Part shown: positions 63,409-64,000 of the stretch, piece by piece
Position numbering within the stretch: the stretch's first letter is position 1
Layout: every line of letters begins with the position of its first letter
Source: Sphingobacteriaceae bacterium
GTDB taxonomy: Bacteria > Bacteroidota > Bacteroidia > B-17B0 > Aurantibacillaceae
Reading direction: 5' to 3'
Assembly: GCA_016709575.1 (NCBI GenBank)
Contig: JADJMM010000008.1
Coordinates: 186,001-250,000, forward strand
Length of the DNA: 64,000 nt
Made by a program: the position numbers and the translations under genes
Notes under the pieces: generated by a model
What the model was told of the DNA's origin: nothing
The model's input: the letters and a program-made list of their open reading frames with translations, nothing else
The model's database searches: none

Positions 63409-64000
63409 TCATTTACGCTCACTTCCGTACGGCATCAAAGGTGGAGTAAATAAATCGAAAGAAATAACCCAAATCATAAAGTCGTAAATAATTTCTCTAA
63501 GATTTTCTTTGGTTAATGGTTCGGTTGAGAAAGAATTGTATTTGATGCCAATAGGTCCTTTAGCTTCGATAAAAAAATGCATTTCACGGTTAACGAAAAT
63601 TCGTCCCACCATATATCCTAAATCATTTAGGCGGTTAAACTGAAAAGAATCCGCTAAGAAATTATAAACATTAATAATGCCACAATATGAATTGAATTCA
63701 TTCTTTTTAATGTAACCGGTTTTGTGCATAGGATGTGATTTCTCGAATTCAAATACATTGGTGTGCATATAAAACTCGAGCATATCACCAGCCACTTTTA
63801 ATTGAAAAGCATGTTGATTAACATCAAAAAAACTCAGCGAAACACGTTTATCAACTTTATCCAACTCCGATTTTAAATCGCTGCTAACTTCTTTACAAAG
63901 ATTACGAAGATCACTAAAAGTTTGAATGGTGTTTTTGTAAACATCCTGCTTCATGGCTGACTTCTCTTTCAGTAAGCCAACAATCAGCTCGCGTTGATTA
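63409..64000 (-). CDS. Hypothetical protein, probably running off the right edge
   Basis: From ATG 63954 there are 181 residues, but the same frame is open upstream to the window edge and reads NQRELIVGLLKEKSA before that Met, so the true start may lie outside. The chain is alpha/beta (LCKEVSSDLKSELDKVDKRV, LSFFDVNQHAFQLKVAGDML, FYMHTNVFEF, FNRLNDLGYMVGRIF, FFIEAKGPIG). I do not recognise the family. No membrane segment or signal peptide. Expression is convergent with the glycosyltransferase gene, 121 bases apart; that gap shows nothing clear. Confidence 0.6.
   Translation of the reverse strand, partial: NQRELIVGLLKEKSAMKQDVYKNTIQTFSDLRNLCKEVSSDLKSELDKVDKRVSLSFFDVNQHAFQLKVAGDMLEFYMHTNVFEFEKSHPMHKTGYIKKNEFNSYCGIINVYNFLADSFQFNRLNDLGYMVGRIFVNREMHFFIEAKGPIGIKYNSFSTEPLTKENLREIIYDFMIWVISFDLFTPPLMPYGSERK

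Overview
The window is AT-rich Bacteroidota (Flavobacteriia/Sphingobacteriia-type) chromosome. The evidence is a PorP/SprF protein, type IX secretion (T9SS) sorting tails of type A and type B (CHU_C), PD40/PKD/SPOR-like envelope proteins, OmpA-like proteins, two-component-propeller proteins, an ORF6N protein, a CarboxypepD_reg TonB-type receptor, and promoters of the Bacteroidota type (TTG or TTTG, then TAnnTTTG). I see no rRNA, tRNA or CRISPR array.

Layout. 1-5.2 kb: tail of a PD40/OmpA-like gene, a methyltransferase and priA. priA is interrupted by an 88-bp repeat insertion with a 7-bp target duplication. 5.3-8.5 kb: AT-rich accessory island with a toxin, an HTH antitoxin and a SecB-like gene in the order of a toxin-antitoxin-chaperone (TAC) module, then an unrecognised overlapping gene pair. 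8.5-16 kb: secreted proteins, an ORF6N protein, an ECF sigma factor with a membrane partner, and an outer-membrane receptor, separated by a family of palindromic intergenic repeats. 16-29 kb: T9SS type A secreted protein, TPR histidine kinase with LuxR-type regulator, GT-C-like membrane protein, tandem DUF2147 proteins, VPS10/BNR protein, and a DtxR/MntR-type regulator followed by an Nramp transporter fused to a universal-stress domain. 29.1-51 kb (minus): one tightly packed run of five genes: a giant cell-surface protein (about 52 repeats of about 85 residues, type B tail), PorP/SprF, a PD40-PKD-SPOR protein, a small secreted protein, and a propeller-SpoIIE phosphatase. 51-57 kb: GAPDH, Ndk, NrnA-like DHH phosphoesterase, DUF6913, DapA, a phosphoribosyltransferase and a second SpoIIE phosphatase. 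57.3-63.3 kb: exopolysaccharide genes (Wzy-like, two Wzz-like, Wzx-like, and a divergent glycosyltransferase). The last gene runs off the right edge.

How the genes work together. The 29-51 kb block looks like a self-contained surface-adhesin export unit: cargo, its PorP/SprF anchor, a periplasmic/peptidoglycan-linked PD40-SPOR protein, and a sensor phosphatase. The mntR-like/Nramp pair is a metal-uptake unit with a visible DtxR-type operator upstream.

Caution: more than 30 single-base frameshifts interrupt otherwise well-conserved genes, nearly always in homopolymer runs and usually as a missing base. They look like long-read consensus errors, so I merged the pieces into single genes and state where each break lies. 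The priA insertion is a different kind of event and looks real.
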